Source of the DNA: Pleurodeles waltl
Taxonomy: Eukaryota; Chordata; Amphibia; Caudata; Salamandridae
Reading direction: 5' to 3'
DNA length: 64,000 nt
Assembly: GCF_031143425.1 (NCBI RefSeq)
Contig: NC_090450.1
Coordinates: 221,041,442-221,105,441, forward strand
Of this stretch, positions 24,189 through 33,901 are shown piece after piece. A program made the position numbers and the translations under genes. Every line of letters starts with the position of its first letter. The stretch's first letter is position 1. A model generated the notes under the pieces. That model searched no databases. It was given only the letters and a program-made list of their open reading frames with translations, and was not told the DNA's origin.

Positions 24189-24197
24189 GCTTGTGCT
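24189..24197 (+). other. Predicted mRNA 5' end: self-primer sequence
   Basis: GCTTGTGCT, 31 bases after the start of the TATA box, is the exact complement of AGCACAAGC at 25223-25231, next to the LTR. In Tf1/sushi-type elements the first bases of the mRNA fold back to the primer-binding site and prime reverse transcription after cleavage. Confidence 0.65.
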
Positions 24198-25222
24198 CGT
24201 CTACCTCCCGCTTACCTGAGAACAGATCCCTCGGCGCTGGCACTCCTGCTCTTTACAGACTTTCATTGACTTCAATGGGCGCAGCTTCTGGCTCTTCCTT
24301 CTTCCGGTTTCCGGTTCCTCCTTGCTTCAGCCTCTCTCCTATGAGTAACCTGCAAAAGAGAAAGAAGACAAGGTTAGACTGATCAGTATCTCTTGCCAGC
24401 ACCAACTAAGTGCAAAACTTTTTATTACCTGAAAGAACTTTGACAACAATTTCTGGATTTGTGTATAGACAATTTGAAACGAAATACCTTCCACGAACAT
24501 TGTGATTCAAACTCTTTGATACAAGAATATTTTGCAGAACTTTGTGAAGCAAACATTGTTTTTTCTCATGGAACTTTTAAGAATCGAACAGTGGAAACCA
24601 TTAGCAGCAAGGCAAACAGTAAATCAAGGACTTGCACAAATTACATGCTGTATTTTGATGTAAAAGTACAGTATTTGTTTTATAAAAGATTCTGGAAATA
24701 TGGGAAAAGTGAGTCTGCTATTGGGAATTTAGGCTTTAGTTATATTATGATGAATGTTTGATATTGGTAATTCTGATAACGGTATTTGTTTAATGTTTTA
24801 GAAGCTTTACAGTAATAGAAAACACATCCCAGAGCAGTAACACATTCCAAACCTGGAAACTAGAGACCAGGATCCAAGAGGTACTTTTAGAAGAGAATTT
24901 CTAATAAATAAAGGGATAGTCAGGAACCCATTTAGGAATAGGTTGCACTTATCTGTTCTTTGTTTATGTTTCACTAGGCACCAGTTTCTACAGAAGTCAG
25001 AAAGGGCTGCAGATTTGTGCAGCACTTCAACAGTGGAAACGCAAGAACTGTGTTGTCTCTCTTTTTTATTTTATCCACTTCCCCCCTTCCCTTGAGCTTC
25101 TGTTCTTAGTGCACTGTTTTAAAAACTAGTGTGCTGGAACAAGTAGTTTCAGGGTGGGGTCGGATTGTCTTCAACCTCCATCAGAACTGAACAAGAACTC
25201 AGGTGAGCTGGGCTCTGACAGA

Positions 25223-25231
25223 AGCACAAGC
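25223..25231 (+). other. Primer-binding site of the Gypsy element (self-priming type)
   Basis: AGCACAAGC lies 2 bases inside the 5' LTR edge (25220). No TGG-initial tRNA complement is present at this position. The 9 bases pair perfectly with 24189-24197. Confidence 0.65.
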
Positions 25232-25258
25232 CTTAAAAAATTTCAGTTCTGGTGGACG

Positions 25259-26334
25259 ATGAATACCGGGGAAGAAATAGAGGGCATTGACGTCACGGAT
25301 ATGGCGCAGGCCCTAAATGAGGACTTGGCTCATAATGAATCAGTGTCTGGCATCTTGCAACATATGCAAGAGGAAATAGAGAGATTAAAGATGGAGAATA
25401 CCTCTTTAAAACAGGATTTAAGCAGGTATAAATTTAGGGGATCTTAGTGGAACACAGCTTCTACGCCTTTGTTTAAAACCTCCTCAGAGACAGGGCCGCC
25501 ATCAAAACATACAACTTTGCCTTCCCCAGTTGAGGTTACTGTTAATGTCCTAATGTTGTGCCCTTAGCAGCACCTGAACGTTTTCATGGAGATAGTAACA
25601 AATTCCATGTTTTTATCAATCACTGTCAATTACACTTCATTTGTAAGCCACAACAGTTCCCTACTGATGATACGAAAGTGGCATTCGTCTTGTCTTATTT
25701 GGGTGGCACAGCAGCCAATTGGTCAATTCCTTTCGTGGATAGAGATGATCCCATCCTCCATAATTGGAATCAATTTAAACGTACCATGACCAGCCTTTTT
25801 GCAAAACACACTTTCATGCAGGCAAGTGATAATGAGCTTTTAAATCTTAAACAAGGTAACCAGGATTTATTGACCTATCTCACTAGTTTTAATCGTTTAC
25901 TCACCGAGACACAGTGGCCCGAAGAAAAGCGTGTTTCCCTTTTTTATAAAGGTTTGAGAGACGAGTTAAAAGACGCGCTGGCTCATATCGTTGATTTGCC
26001 AAAAGACTATTCGGACTTTGTAGATTTAGTTGTGAAATTAGAACATAGACTAGGAGAAAGAAAGGGAGATAAATACAAACTGGAATCACGGTTAACTTTT
26101 ATTAGACACGAGAAGAAAGACACAGATAATAAACTCCCTGAACCAGAGCCTATGCAAATAGGGACACTCAGAGGTCCACTCACATCAGAGGAAAAAGAAA
26201 GAAGGAAAAAATTTCAATTATGTTTATATTGTGGCAGGGCAGGTCACTTTGCCAGAGAATGTCCAGTAAAGCCTAAAACTCCACGAAAGGGTGCTGTTTC
26301 CTCCACCTCCTCAACTGAATCGGGAAACGATTAA
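25259..26334 (+). pseudogene. gag: gag of the Gypsy element (stop and frameshift)
   Basis: Starts at ATG 25259 with a short acidic N-terminus, then a predicted coiled coil (HMQEEIERLKMENTSLKQDL, about residues 40-60). An in-frame TAG follows at 25445-25447. The reading stays open until a -1 type shift near 25549, consistent with loss of one base in a short C run. From there 25546-26334 encodes the capsid-like domain of the PEG10/RTL kind (PERFHGDSNKFHVFINHCQL, QFPTDDTKVAFVLSYLGGTA) and one CCHC zinc knuckle CLYCGRAGHFAREC (26221-26262), ending at TAA 26332-26334. Gag would form the particle. The two lesions suggest this copy needs Gag from elsewhere. Confidence 0.88.
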
Positions 26335-29300
26335 GCTCGACAAGGAGAGAGGTTACTTGTTCGAGAAAACATCTTAATCAAACCTCTAATGCTGCAGTCT
26401 TCAGGGTACCGCACATACCTAGACATTTCATAATTCAGGTCGTTTTAATTGTTACTACCCAAGTGAGGCATTCTCTCCCTGTCCTACTGGACTCAGGCGC
26501 GACAGGAAATTTTGTGGATAATAAGTTAGCTGAAATCTTAGGACTTCCTATGTGCCTAAAGCCTTGTCCAGAAGCAGTATGTGCAGTGGATGGGTCAGAA
26601 TTGACCTCTGGATTAATCACAAAACAAACAAGTCCACTTGTTATGGTCTGTCAGAACGGGCACACAGAGGTGATTAGCTTTGATCTGATAGATACTCCTA
26701 ATTTTGGTTTGATTCTCGGGGTACCCTGGTTAACAACTCATAACCCAAAAATTGATTGGGTGAATAGAACTGTTACTTTGGATTCCTCTTTCTGTAGAAC
26801 CAATTGTTATCAAGAAGCAGGTACAGAACAGAGCACAGTATTACACTGTGCTAGTGTTACACAAGATGAACCAAGTCTCCCTCCTGAATATTCTGACTTT
26901 AAAGTCGTCTTTGATCCAGTAAAGGCTAGTGTGCTGCCCCCACATCGGTCTTATGACTGCCGTATAGATCTTATCCCAGGGGCCCCTTTACCTAATAACA
27001 GAGTATATGCTTTGACTGACGAAGAAACCAAATACTTAAGAACCTACCTAGATGACCTACTACAGTCTGGGTTCATCCGTCATTCCACATCTCCGGTGTC
27101 ATCTCCACTCTTTTTTATCCCGAAGCCGGATAAATCCCTGCGCGCGTGTATCGATTATAGAGGACTAAATAAGGCTACAATAAAGAATAAATATCCTCTT
27201 CCTCTAATACCTGTGTTATTGGATCAATTAAGACATTCTACTGTATACACTAAACTAGATCTGCGGGGAGCTTACCACCTGGTCCGAGTAAAAGAGGGGG
27301 ATGAGTGGAAGACAGCTTTCAAGACAAAGTTTGGTTTATTTGAGTACACAGTAATGCCCTTTGGGTTATGTAATGCCCCTGCGGCCTTTCAGTTCTTTAT
27401 AAATGAGGTCCTACACGAATTCCTGGACGTTTGTGTCATAGTATACATAGACGACATCCTCATTTACTCTAAGAACTCAGAAGAACATACCCAACATGTT
27501 CGTGCAGTATTATCAAAGTTAAAAGAAAATCATCTTTTTGCTAAGTTAGAAAAGTGTACTTTTAATGTCAACAAGGTGGACTTTTTAGGATACTGCCTGT
27601 CACCTCAAGGAATAACTATGGATGTAAAGAAAATCAGTGCTATTGCTGATTGGCCAGAACCATCCTCTGTAAAAGATATTCAGAAATTTCTGGGTTTCGC
27701 CAATTTTTATAGGAGGTTTATTGCACATTTTGCAGACATTGCGGCCCCAATAACTACCTTGTTGCGGAAAGGGCAACGATTTCTTTGGACTGATGAGGCG
27801 GCACACGCCTTTCAACTCCTAAAACAAAAGTTCACTTCAGCCCCAATTCTGAAACATCCTGATCCTGACTTGCCCTTTTTTGTTGAAGCGGATGCTTCAC
27901 AAGTAGCTTTAGGAGGAGTTCTCTCTCAACGAGATGCAGTAGATGGCCAGTTACATCCTATAGCCTTCTATTCCAAAAAGTTATTGCCAGCTGAACAAAA
28001 TTACACTGTGGCTGAAAGGGAACTACTAGCTATCAAAGTAGCCTTTTCAGAATGGAGGCACCATTTAATGGGAGCCAAGTACCCAGTTACAATCTTTTCT
28101 GACCATAAGAACCTACAGTTTTTTGGATCACTTAAAGCACTAACACCACGTCAGATGCGCTGGTTAATTTTTTTTAGCACATTTGACTTTGTTATAACCT
28201 ATAGACCAGGTGCACAACAAATTCAATCTGATGTGTTATCTAGATACGGACATACCTCAGACATGAAACAAGATAAAATAGGAGAACCCATTATTCCTCC
28301 CCAAAAGTTTTTGGCACCAGTACAACAGAAGGATTTCATCACAGATCTATATAATGCACACATGCAAATAGCACCTCAGGATTGGTTAAAGGATTCCCAT
28401 AACACAATACAACGAGGTTTATTGTATCACGACAACATGCTGTTAGTGCCCACCTCTGAATTACAAACACAGGTGATAATTTGGCATCACGCCTCACCGT
28501 TGGCAGGTCATCCTGGTTGGATAAAAACCCTGGAAAATGTGCAAAAACACTTTTGGTGGGACACTATAAGAAAGGACATTAAGCAATTTGTCACTACCTG
28601 TCCAATTTGTGCAAGACATAAATCTTCTCATAAGGCTCCTGACGGCTTGTTAATACCAATGCCAACACCCAAACAACCTTGGCACACTGTGAGCGTAGAC
28701 TTTATTGTAGGTTTACCACCTGTAAAATCCTTCACAACAGTGTTGGTTATAGTGGATTTTTTATCTAAAATGGCACATTTTGTACCATTACGGAAATTAC
28801 CCACGGCGGCAGAATTTGCCAATATTTTTATAAGGGAAATTGTGCGTTTACATGGTTTGCCAAGCAAAGTGGTGTCAGACCGAGGGAGCCAGTTCAACTC
28901 CAGATTTTGGAAAAAATTATGTGAAAAACTGAAAATAGATGTGGCCTTATCCACTGCTTTCCACCCAGAGACAGATGGACAGACTGAACGACTGAACCAA
29001 ACCTTACTTCAAACGCTACGTTGTTTATTGGCTGATTATTCTAGTGAATGGTTGGAAGCTCTCCCTGTAGCAGAGTTTGTTTATAATAATACTGAGCATT
29101 CAGCTCTACTTTGCTCACCATTCTATTTCTTGCAGGGGTATCATCCAAGAGCTATACCCATTTTGTTAGAAGATTCCCTGTTGCCTACAGTAACGGATAG
29201 ACTAACGAGGTTAGGTGACATACAAGACAAAGCCAGGAAACATTTATTAAAGTACAAGGAAAGCATGAAAAGACAAGCAGACAAACACAGGTCTGAGGCC

Positions 29301-29801
29301 CCAATGTATAAAATTGGTGACAAGGTATGGCTCTCCACAAAGAACCTAAACATAGAGGGATCCCGAAAGCTGCAACCACGTTTCATTGGACCCTTTAGTA
29401 TAACTGCCATAGTAAACCCGGTAACAGTAAAATTAGATTTACCAAAAGAATATCCAGTACATACTACATTCCATGTGTCCTTGTTTAAGCCGTACAACTC
29501 AAAAACCCGACCTGAACCACCACCTCCACCCATACCAATTAAGGGAAATCTGGAATATGAAGTGAAAAGCATAAAAGACTCAAAAAGAATTAGTGGACGT
29601 CTGTTTTATTTAGTAGAATGGAAAGGATATGATGAATCTGAGAATTCATGGGAACCAGCATCATATGTACATGCCCCACAGCTGATTAGACGGTTTTATT
29701 TAAAAAATCCAGGAAAACCCCGTCCTGTAGGAGGGCCTTTGAGGGGGGCAACTGTTAGGGTTTGTACACAGCAAAGAGCATGTCCCCTCTCACTGCACTA
29801 G
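26319..29801 (+). CDS. pol: Pol polyprotein of the Gypsy chromovirus (PR-RT-RH-IN-chromodomain)
   Basis: One uninterrupted frame, open from 26319 and made by -1 frameshift; it has no early ATG. Counting from the Val codon at 26463 as residue 1: protease LLDSGATGNF at about 8-17; RT with CIDYRGLNKATIKNKYPLP, LDLRGAYH and YIDDIL (Tyr about 328); RNase H with EADAS (Asp 477), TVAERELLAI and FSDHKNL; integrase HHCC zinc finger (His 675, CPICARH); DDE core Asp746, Asp806 and Glu842 (the QTERLNQ Glu, 35 residues after Asp806); GPF-type module near IGPFSITAIVNP; C-terminal chromodomain EYEVKSIKD...YLVEWKGY...NSWEP at about 1031-1085. All catalytic residues are present. The chromodomain would target integration to methylated histone H3. 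The frame continues through the polypurine tract into the 3' LTR before stopping. Confidence 0.95.
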   Translation: MGKRLSSTRREVTCSRKHLNQTSNAAVFRVPHIPRHFIIQVVLIVTTQVRHSLPVLLDSGATGNFVDNKLAEILGLPMCLKPCPEAVCAVDGSELTSGLITKQTSPLVMVCQNGHTEVISFDLIDTPNFGLILGVPWLTTHNPKIDWVNRTVTLDSSFCRTNCYQEAGTEQSTVLHCASVTQDEPSLPPEYSDFKVVFDPVKASVLPPHRSYDCRIDLIPGAPLPNNRVYALTDEETKYLRTYLDDLLQSGFIRHSTSPVSSPLFFIPKPDKSLRACIDYRGLNKATIKNKYPLPLIPVLLDQLRHSTVYTKLDLRGAYHLVRVKEGDEWKTAFKTKFGLFEYTVMPFGLCNAPAAFQFFINEVLHEFLDVCVIVYIDDILIYSKNSEEHTQHVRAVLSKLKENHLFAKLEKCTFNVNKVDFLGYCLSPQGITMDVKKISAIADWPEPSSVKDIQKFLGFANFYRRFIAHFADIAAPITTLLRKGQRFLWTDEAAHAFQLLKQKFTSAPILKHPDPDLPFFVEADASQVALGGVLSQRDAVDGQLHPIAFYSKKLLPAEQNYTVAERELLAIKVAFSEWRHHLMGAKYPVTIFSDHKNLQFFGSLKALTPRQMRWLIFFSTFDFVITYRPGAQQIQSDVLSRYGHTSDMKQDKIGEPIIPPQKFLAPVQQKDFITDLYNAHMQIAPQDWLKDSHNTIQRGLLYHDNMLLVPTSELQTQVIIWHHASPLAGHPGWIKTLENVQKHFWWDTIRKDIKQFVTTCPICARHKSSHKAPDGLLIPMPTPKQPWHTVSVDFIVGLPPVKSFTTVLVIVDFLSKMAHFVPLRKLPTAAEFANIFIREIVRLHGLPSKVVSDRGSQFNSRFWKKLCEKLKIDVALSTAFHPETDGQTERLNQTLLQTLRCLLADYSSEWLEALPVAEFVYNNTEHSALLCSPFYFLQGYHPRAIPILLEDSLLPTVTDRLTRLGDIQDKARKHLLKYKESMKRQADKHRSEAPMYKIGDKVWLSTKNLNIEGSRKLQPRFIGPFSITAIVNPVTVKLDLPKEYPVHTTFHVSLFKPYNSKTRPEPPPPPIPIKGNLEYEVKSIKDSKRISGRLFYLVEWKGYDESENSWEPASYVHAPQLIRRFYLKNPGKPRPVGGPLRGATVRVCTQQRACPLSLH
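26322..26387 (+). promoter_or_regulatory. -1 ribosomal frameshift signal between gag and pol
   Basis: Slippery heptamer GGGAAAC at 26322-26328, phased G GGA AAC in the gag frame. A 7-nt spacer follows (26329-26335). Stem 1 is CTCGACAAG (26336-26344) with CTTGTTCGAG (26356-26365, one extra base). Loop bases AGAGGTT (26348-26354) pair perfectly with AACCTCT (26381-26387), giving an H-type pseudoknot. The gag stop is at 26332-26334, and pol is open in the -1 frame from 26319. Heptamer, spacing and fold all match the standard -1 frameshift layout; GGGAAAC is also the PEG10 heptamer. Confidence 0.85.
29741..29750 (+). other. Polypurine tract of the Gypsy element
   Basis: GAGGGGGGCA sits 2 bases before the 3' LTR (29753), the standard position for the plus-strand primer. 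It is also read as pol codons (LRGAT). Confidence 0.75.
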
Positions 29802-31211
29802 TGGGTTCTGTAATAGCTCCCTTTTAAACTTACTATTGAAAGCCTTTCTTGTTATCTCACCTTCTCCCCCCCCCCCCAGGCTTCTGTGTATGTTGTTTAA
29901 TGTGCTGTTTTGTTTACACATTGGGCCTTGCTTTTACCAAGGCTTCATTAAAACACTCCTCCCTAGGCCATGTGTTAATCCAACTCATTTGCATAATAAC
30001 TGAAACTCTGCACACCTTTCAAGAACATGTGCAGCATGTGAGGACCACACCCAGCTCTTCAAACCACACCCAGCTCTGCACACCTTCCAAGAACATGTGC
30101 AGCATGTGAGGACCACACCCAGCCCTTCAAACCACACCCAGCCCTGTCTATAAAAGGCATCCCCCGAGCCTCACCCAGTGCTTGTGCTCGTCTACCTCCC
30201 GCTTACCTGAGAACAGATCCCTCGGCGCTGGCACTCCTGCTCTTTACAGACTTTCATTGACTTCAATGGGCGCAGCTTCTGGCTCTTCCTTCTTCCGGTT
30301 TCCGGTTCCTCCTTGCTTCAGCCTCTCTCCTATGAGTAACCTGCAAAAGAGAAAGAAGACAAGGTTAGACTGATCAGTATCTCTTGCCAGCACCAACTAA
30401 GTGCAAAACTTTTTATTACCTGAATGAACTTTGACAACAATTTCTGGATTTGTGTATAGACAATTTGAAACGAAATACCTTCCACGAACATTGTGATTCA
30501 AACTCTTTGATACAAGAATATTTTGCAGAACTTTGTGAAGCAAACATAGTTTTTTCTAATGGAACTTTTAAGAATCGAACAGTGGAAACCATTAGCAGCA
30601 AGGCAAACAGTAAATCAAGGACTTGCACAAATTACATGCTGTATTTTGATGTAAAAGTACAGTATTTGTTTTATAAAAGATTCTGGAAATATGGGAAAAG
30701 TGAGTCTGCTATTGGGAATTTAGGATTTAGTTATATTATGATGAATGTTTGATATTGGTAATTCTGATAACGGTATTTGTTTAATGTTTTAGAAGCTTTA
30801 CAGTAATAGAAAACACATCCCAGAGCAGTAACACATTCCAAACCTGGAAACTAGAGACCAGGATCCAAGAGGTACTTTTAGAAGAGAATTTCTAATAAAT
30901 AAAGGGATAGTCAGGAACCCATTTAGGAATAGGTTGCACTTATCTGTTCTTTGTTTATGTTTCATTAGGCACCAGTTTCTACAGAAGTCAGAAAGGGCCG
31001 CAGATTTGTGCAGCACTTCAACAGTGGAAACGCAAGAACGGTGTTGTCTCTCTTTTTTATTTTATCCACTTCCCCCCTTCCCTTGAGCTTCTGTTCTTAG
31101 TGCACTGTTTTAAAAACTAGTGTGCTGGAACAAGTAGTTTCAGGGTGGGGTCGGATTGTCTTCAACCTCCATCAGAACTGAACAAGAACTCAGGTGAGCT
31201 GGGCTTTGACA
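29753..31211 (+). repeat. 3' LTR of the Gypsy element
   Basis: 1459 bp, identical to the 5' LTR except for 11 substitutions and a 22-bp insertion at 29860-29881 that contains a run of 12 C and reads like a polypyrimidine-AG acceptor. It ends GGGCTTTGACA at 31211, followed by the CGTAG duplication. Confidence 0.95.
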
Positions 31212-31216
31212 CGTAG

Positions 31217-31989
31217 ACAGTGACTCTCAATCGAGCAGAAACATGGCACGCCCTAGTAAGACTTACCTCCTGAGCAGAATACACTCCTTGAAGCCAGGAA
31301 ACTTCCAAGGCACCTGTAATTGTGCACACAGCATATCCTGCTTTCAGTGTCCCTGTGTTGTCTCTCAGACAACAACCATCAACAAAAATAATTTGATCAT
31401 TTTCTTCCAATCGGGTATCTCTAATGTCAGGTCTCAGTTTTGTGCACAGCTCAGTTACTTTGAGACAATCATGTAAAACATCTTCCCCTTTTTCAATTTC
31501 AGCAGTATCACTTGGAACTAAAGTTGCCGGGTTCAGCACTGTACATCTTTTCAGAGCCACGTTTGGTGCTCCCAATAGACTTGTCTCATATCTAGTTAAC
31601 CTAGCACCAGTCAAGTATTGGGCTTTCGTCAGTGTCAGTAAAATCTCAATCGAGTGAGGGACCATTACAGTCAGGGGATATCCTATCACCACGCCTTCAC
31701 ACTGTGAAAGACTCTGACCAACTGCGGCAACTGCACTCAAAAACCTGGTAAGGCTGCTGCAACTGGGTTCAAAGTAGCTGAAAAATATGCTACTGGGTGA
31801 TGAGCACCTCCATGGACCTGAGTCAAGACAGACAATGAACATGCATCATGCTCATGACAAAACAATGTGAAAGGCTCCGTGCAGTCAGGCATACCCATAG
31901 CTGGAGCCCTGCACAAACTCTCAACTAAGTGAACGCTCTCATTTCATCCTGATCTAGAACTATGGGATCTGTAACATCCTTATGGGTCA
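31217..31989 (-). pseudogene. RNase H N-terminus and connection of ERV copy 2
   Basis: Continues the pol interrupted at 23783. The minus strand reads IIFVDGCCLRDNTGTLKAGY (RNase H start, catalytic Asp present), and upstream TGARLTRYETSLLGAPNVAL (connection). It is collinear with copy 1 at about 6100-6840. It ends at the deletion junction near 31989. Confidence 0.85.
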
Positions 31990-32350
31990 ATTCACCTGCA
32001 ATTTGCATAAGCTCTGCAAGAGCAACCTATTCCACTCACTCTATAACAACACCACTAGCAATATGCAGGATCTGGGAAAACAATTTCTAGGTTAATGGGA
32101 ACATCATTTCCTTTCTAATTGTCATTTAAAACAAAATCCAAAATCTCAAAAATACTGAATTCTCAAAAGAACCAACTTCAAACTACTATCATAACCGTAA
32201 TCACCTATCACACTGCTCGGGACACCTATGGCAAACTCCTAAAGAAACAAACCATCGGCCTCTCTACCACAACTGTTAACACCTGTCACTCCGTATCAGA
32301 TGTCTGCGGTGAGCTCATAAAGAGACTAACCATCGGTCTGCTACAATAAC
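31990..32350 (-). other. Leader of ERV copy 2 with duplicated module
   Basis: Collinear with the copy 1 leader from 12291 onward. It contains two related modules ending AAACCATCGGCCTCTCTACCAC (about 32249-32270) and TAACCATCGGTCTGCTACAA (about 32328-32347). The second holds the decayed primer-binding site. No protein-coding content. Confidence 0.6.
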
Positions 32351-33897
32351 AGTTAGAGCGTCGGTCTTTAATAAGTAAACTTACAAGGGGACGCAAATAG
32401 GTTGATGAACCTCTTGACTCATTTAAGATATTCTCGCCATAGCTTCAGTGCATGAACAAAAAATCAATTTGCAATAATCAACAATCATTAGTAATCAATT
32501 GAGTCAGTAAATTTCACTCACCATGACCTTTCTGTCATGAATAATCATACCTTTGGTAAAGTTTTGTACTTTTATTTCCCTTATATTAACAATACTAAAG
32601 TCATGTAGATTAATCTCAAAATCAAATGGAACACATATAGGAACAATACTGGTTGACCAAACGGCGGAAGAAACACAATCTAATCAAAGCTTGAATCACA
32701 ACACATTCTAAAGTTACTGTGCAGATCAATAGCAGAATCTGTTGCAATAAAGATATATGATACATAGAACTCAGCAAAATAACTCGTCATTCATTAGTCT
32801 CTGTATTCGTCAGTTAAGTTTGAGTGCCCTCAACTAATATCAGATTAGCATCAGCACGTTGGGTTTCATGCAAAACAATTTAGAACACAAATTTAGGAAA
32901 AACATCTAGCTATGGGTTTAATCAAAACAACGCAGTTAGTACCTAGAAAGAAAAGGCATAAAATGCATAACAGTCACATTGTCCTATTCTACCTATCCTC
33001 TGTAAGGGTCAGCAAGCAGAATCAGTCTTCGTCCTCAAGTCATCGATCGATCGGCAAAACATCAGGCTGTCAGTCATAGAGTATGAGCCCATTGACAGAA
33101 TCTCAAATCTCTTCTAAAATCTCTTCTTCTCTCAAAATCTGCATAAGTCTATCTCCTAAAGTATCTTTGAGTAATTCTCCTCTGTCGCGTTGTTATATCA
33201 AAGTCACCTAAAATATCCCCTAATTTCCTAATGGTCAGTTAATCGTACACTTATACACTACCCAATAATAGTTCTATACCAAATCTATGAATTCTAATAT
33301 TTCACTCTTCACACGAGGTTGATTGGTCCACTTTACGATGTCCTCATCATCCGGCTCGTCAGGTAACAATTTTGTTGCATCTTTATTTCCAGTCAGTGTC
33401 TTCATTGTTCGCGTCCTGGGAAAGTACATCTCACACACATTACACACAATTTGTTACACTGCTAGAAACATCATATTGTGTTCGTTGGTTCTCATTGAAA
33501 GCTTTGGTTAGGCACTTTTATCAAGACAATGGACATTTCACACTTTAGTTCACTCTGTCAGCTTTTTTTTTAACCGCTAAGAAATATATCTTTTGCATAA
33601 GGCCTGGCTAAACTAGGCCAAGACACTCGCTAGGTTAAGGCCCATAATTTATAAACTAAAGCATACTTCATAACCCTAAATATGACTTATTATCACATTA
33701 ATCTAATACATTTTCAATATTTCATAAGTATTAATCATCATTTAGTATATATCGTGAACGCTGGTGGCCATTCATCAAGGTCACATTTTCAAACGCATTC
33801 ATTATTTTTCTATGTTATTTCATTTTCTACAAGATTCATCATTCCCACTACATAAACATTGATTAATTATTTCTTAGTTAAAACACCTGCTTCAGCA
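32351..33897 (-). repeat. 5' LTR of ERV copy 2 (LTR-C)
   Basis: 1547 bp. Its inner edge AGTTAGAGCGTCGG matches TGTTGGCACGTCGG of LTR-B with changes, and its outer end CCTGCTTCAGCA is followed by the duplication ACCC. Confidence 0.85.
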
Positions 33898-33901
33898 ACC
33901 C

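Larger units (their letters stand above)
23784..25220 (+). repeat. 5' LTR of the Gypsy element
   Basis: 1437 bp from TGTTAGGG to GGCTCTGACA. It has two tandem 68-bp repeats upstream of a TATA box, a predicted transcription start near 24188, and AATAAA at 24903-24908 and 24907-24912. The ends were set by the flanking CGTAG duplication and by match to the 3' LTR. Confidence 0.95.
23784..31211 (+). mobile_element. Ty3/Gypsy chromovirus, sushi-like, nearly complete
   Basis: 7428 bp, flanked by CGTAG duplications (23779-23783 and 31212-31216), inserted in the RNase H region of ERV copy 2. LTRs of 1437 and 1459 bp start TGTTAGGG and end CTNTGACA. Inside are gag with one zinc knuckle, a -1 frameshift signal, pol in the order PR-RT-RNase H-IN-chromodomain, and a polypurine tract. 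The gene order, the chromodomain, the self-complementary primer site and the PEG10-like GGGAAAC heptamer fit vertebrate sushi-type chromoviruses. I count 11 substitutions and one 22-bp indel between the LTRs, so insertion was recent relative to the ERV around it. gag carries a stop and a frameshift, so this copy alone should be non-autonomous. Confidence 0.95.
18157..33897 (-). mobile_element. ERV copy 2: internally deleted provirus split by a Gypsy element
   Basis: Bounded by LTR-B (18157-19723) and LTR-C (32351-33897), with the 4-bp duplication ACCC at 18153-18156 and 33898-33901. Internal order on the minus strand is leader, connection/RNase H, integrase, env. Compared with copy 1, everything corresponding to about 6842-12290 (gag, protease, most of RT) is missing, with a junction near 31988-31990. 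A Ty3/Gypsy element occupies 23784-31211. Over the first roughly 360 bases LTR-B and LTR-C differ at about one base in ten by hand, so this provirus is old. Confidence 0.9.
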
